From Collimonas sp. UBA1456 (GTDB lineage: Bacteria; Pseudomonadota; Gammaproteobacteria; Burkholderiales; Burkholderiaceae_D): a DNA stretch of 6,601 nucleotides. The stretch is taken from positions 9,612 through 16,212 of the forward strand of contig DCSW01000011.1 in assembly GCA_002325825.1 (NCBI GenBank), read 5' to 3'. Each line of letters begins with the position of its first letter. Position 1 is the stretch's first letter. The translations under genes were made by a program, and so were the position numbers. The notes under the pieces are model-generated. The model was not told the origin of the DNA. It made no database searches and saw only the letters and a list, made by a program, of their open reading frames with translations. Below are positions 6,480 through 6,601 of this stretch, piece after piece.

Positions 6480-6601
6480 CTAGCTAGGGGGAATATTTGA
6501 CTAAATCTGAGAACCTTGCTGGTAAATATATATATGTAATAACTTGTAACTTTATTAATATTGATAAGGAGGAGCGCGTTAATTAGTTGCAAGGTTGAGG
6601 T
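6480..6601. other. AT-rich region upstream of usp remnant
   Basis: No gene is supported. Visible items are an alternating AT run (6526-6535), a separated 8-bp inverted repeat (AACCTTGC at 6512-6519 and GCAAGGTT at 6589-6596), and a plus-strand AAGGAGGAG (6566-6574) with no usable start codon after it. It presumably held the usp promoter, which I cannot place. Confidence 0.4.

Noticed and set aside
6566..6589. Plus-strand AAGGAGGAG suggesting a gene starting at the right edge
   Set aside because: The only nearby start is TTG at 6587, which meets TGA three codons later.
1..6601. CRISPR array, insertion sequence, tRNA or rRNA
   Set aside because: I saw no spaced direct repeats, transposase motifs, terminal inverted repeats, or cloverleaf-like sequences; no mobile element is needed to explain the lesions.

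Overview
The window looks like chromosomal DNA from a betaproteobacterium in the Burkholderiales, most like the Oxalobacteraceae. This rests on the gene order (mltA and apaG divergent from rpe, gph, trpE, trpG, trpD) and on how the translated pieces resemble remembered family sequences; no search was run. The main feature is extensive gene decay. Of eight recognisable genes, only three are intact (trpG, rpe, mltA). One has a single late nonsense codon (apaG). Four are clear pseudogenes (trpD, trpE, gph and a universal stress protein gene). Such a density of recent, still readable lesions suggests a lineage at an early or middle stage of genome reduction, for example a recently host-restricted symbiont. 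That lifestyle is inference.

Layout: positions 1-4151 hold a minus-strand block that reads rpe, gph, trpE, trpG, trpD in the direction of transcription. rpe and gph overlap by 4 bases and trpE to trpG are closely spaced, so this was probably one transcription unit. gph has lost its nucleophile aspartate and carries a stop at codon 33. trpE has lost its start codon, has three in-frame stops, several frameshifts and a missing stretch of roughly 150 codons. trpD has lost its phosphoribosyl-pyrophosphate loop and carries stops and frameshifts; it runs off the left edge. trpG, between the two ruined anthranilate genes, is complete with its own ribosome binding site. A divergent intergenic region at 4152-4310 contains a perfect 11-bp inverted repeat. 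On the plus strand, apaG (4311-4685) ends early at a TAA, and mltA (4858-6060) is an intact lytic transglycosylase lipoprotein gene. A minus-strand universal stress protein pseudogene (about 6062-6466) converges on mltA and keeps an excellent Shine-Dalgarno sequence. The last 120 bases are AT-rich and without a gene.

Functional reading: the first two dedicated tryptophan steps encoded here (anthranilate synthase large subunit and anthranilate phosphoribosyltransferase) are dead. The amidotransferase TrpG may be kept because it can also serve 4-amino-4-deoxychorismate synthase in folate synthesis. Pentose phosphate metabolism (rpe) and murein turnover (mltA) are kept. I see no novel multi-gene system, RNA gene, CRISPR array or mobile element. 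The items worth attention are the selective survival of trpG, the short tandem duplications behind several frameshifts, and the inverted repeat beside apaG.
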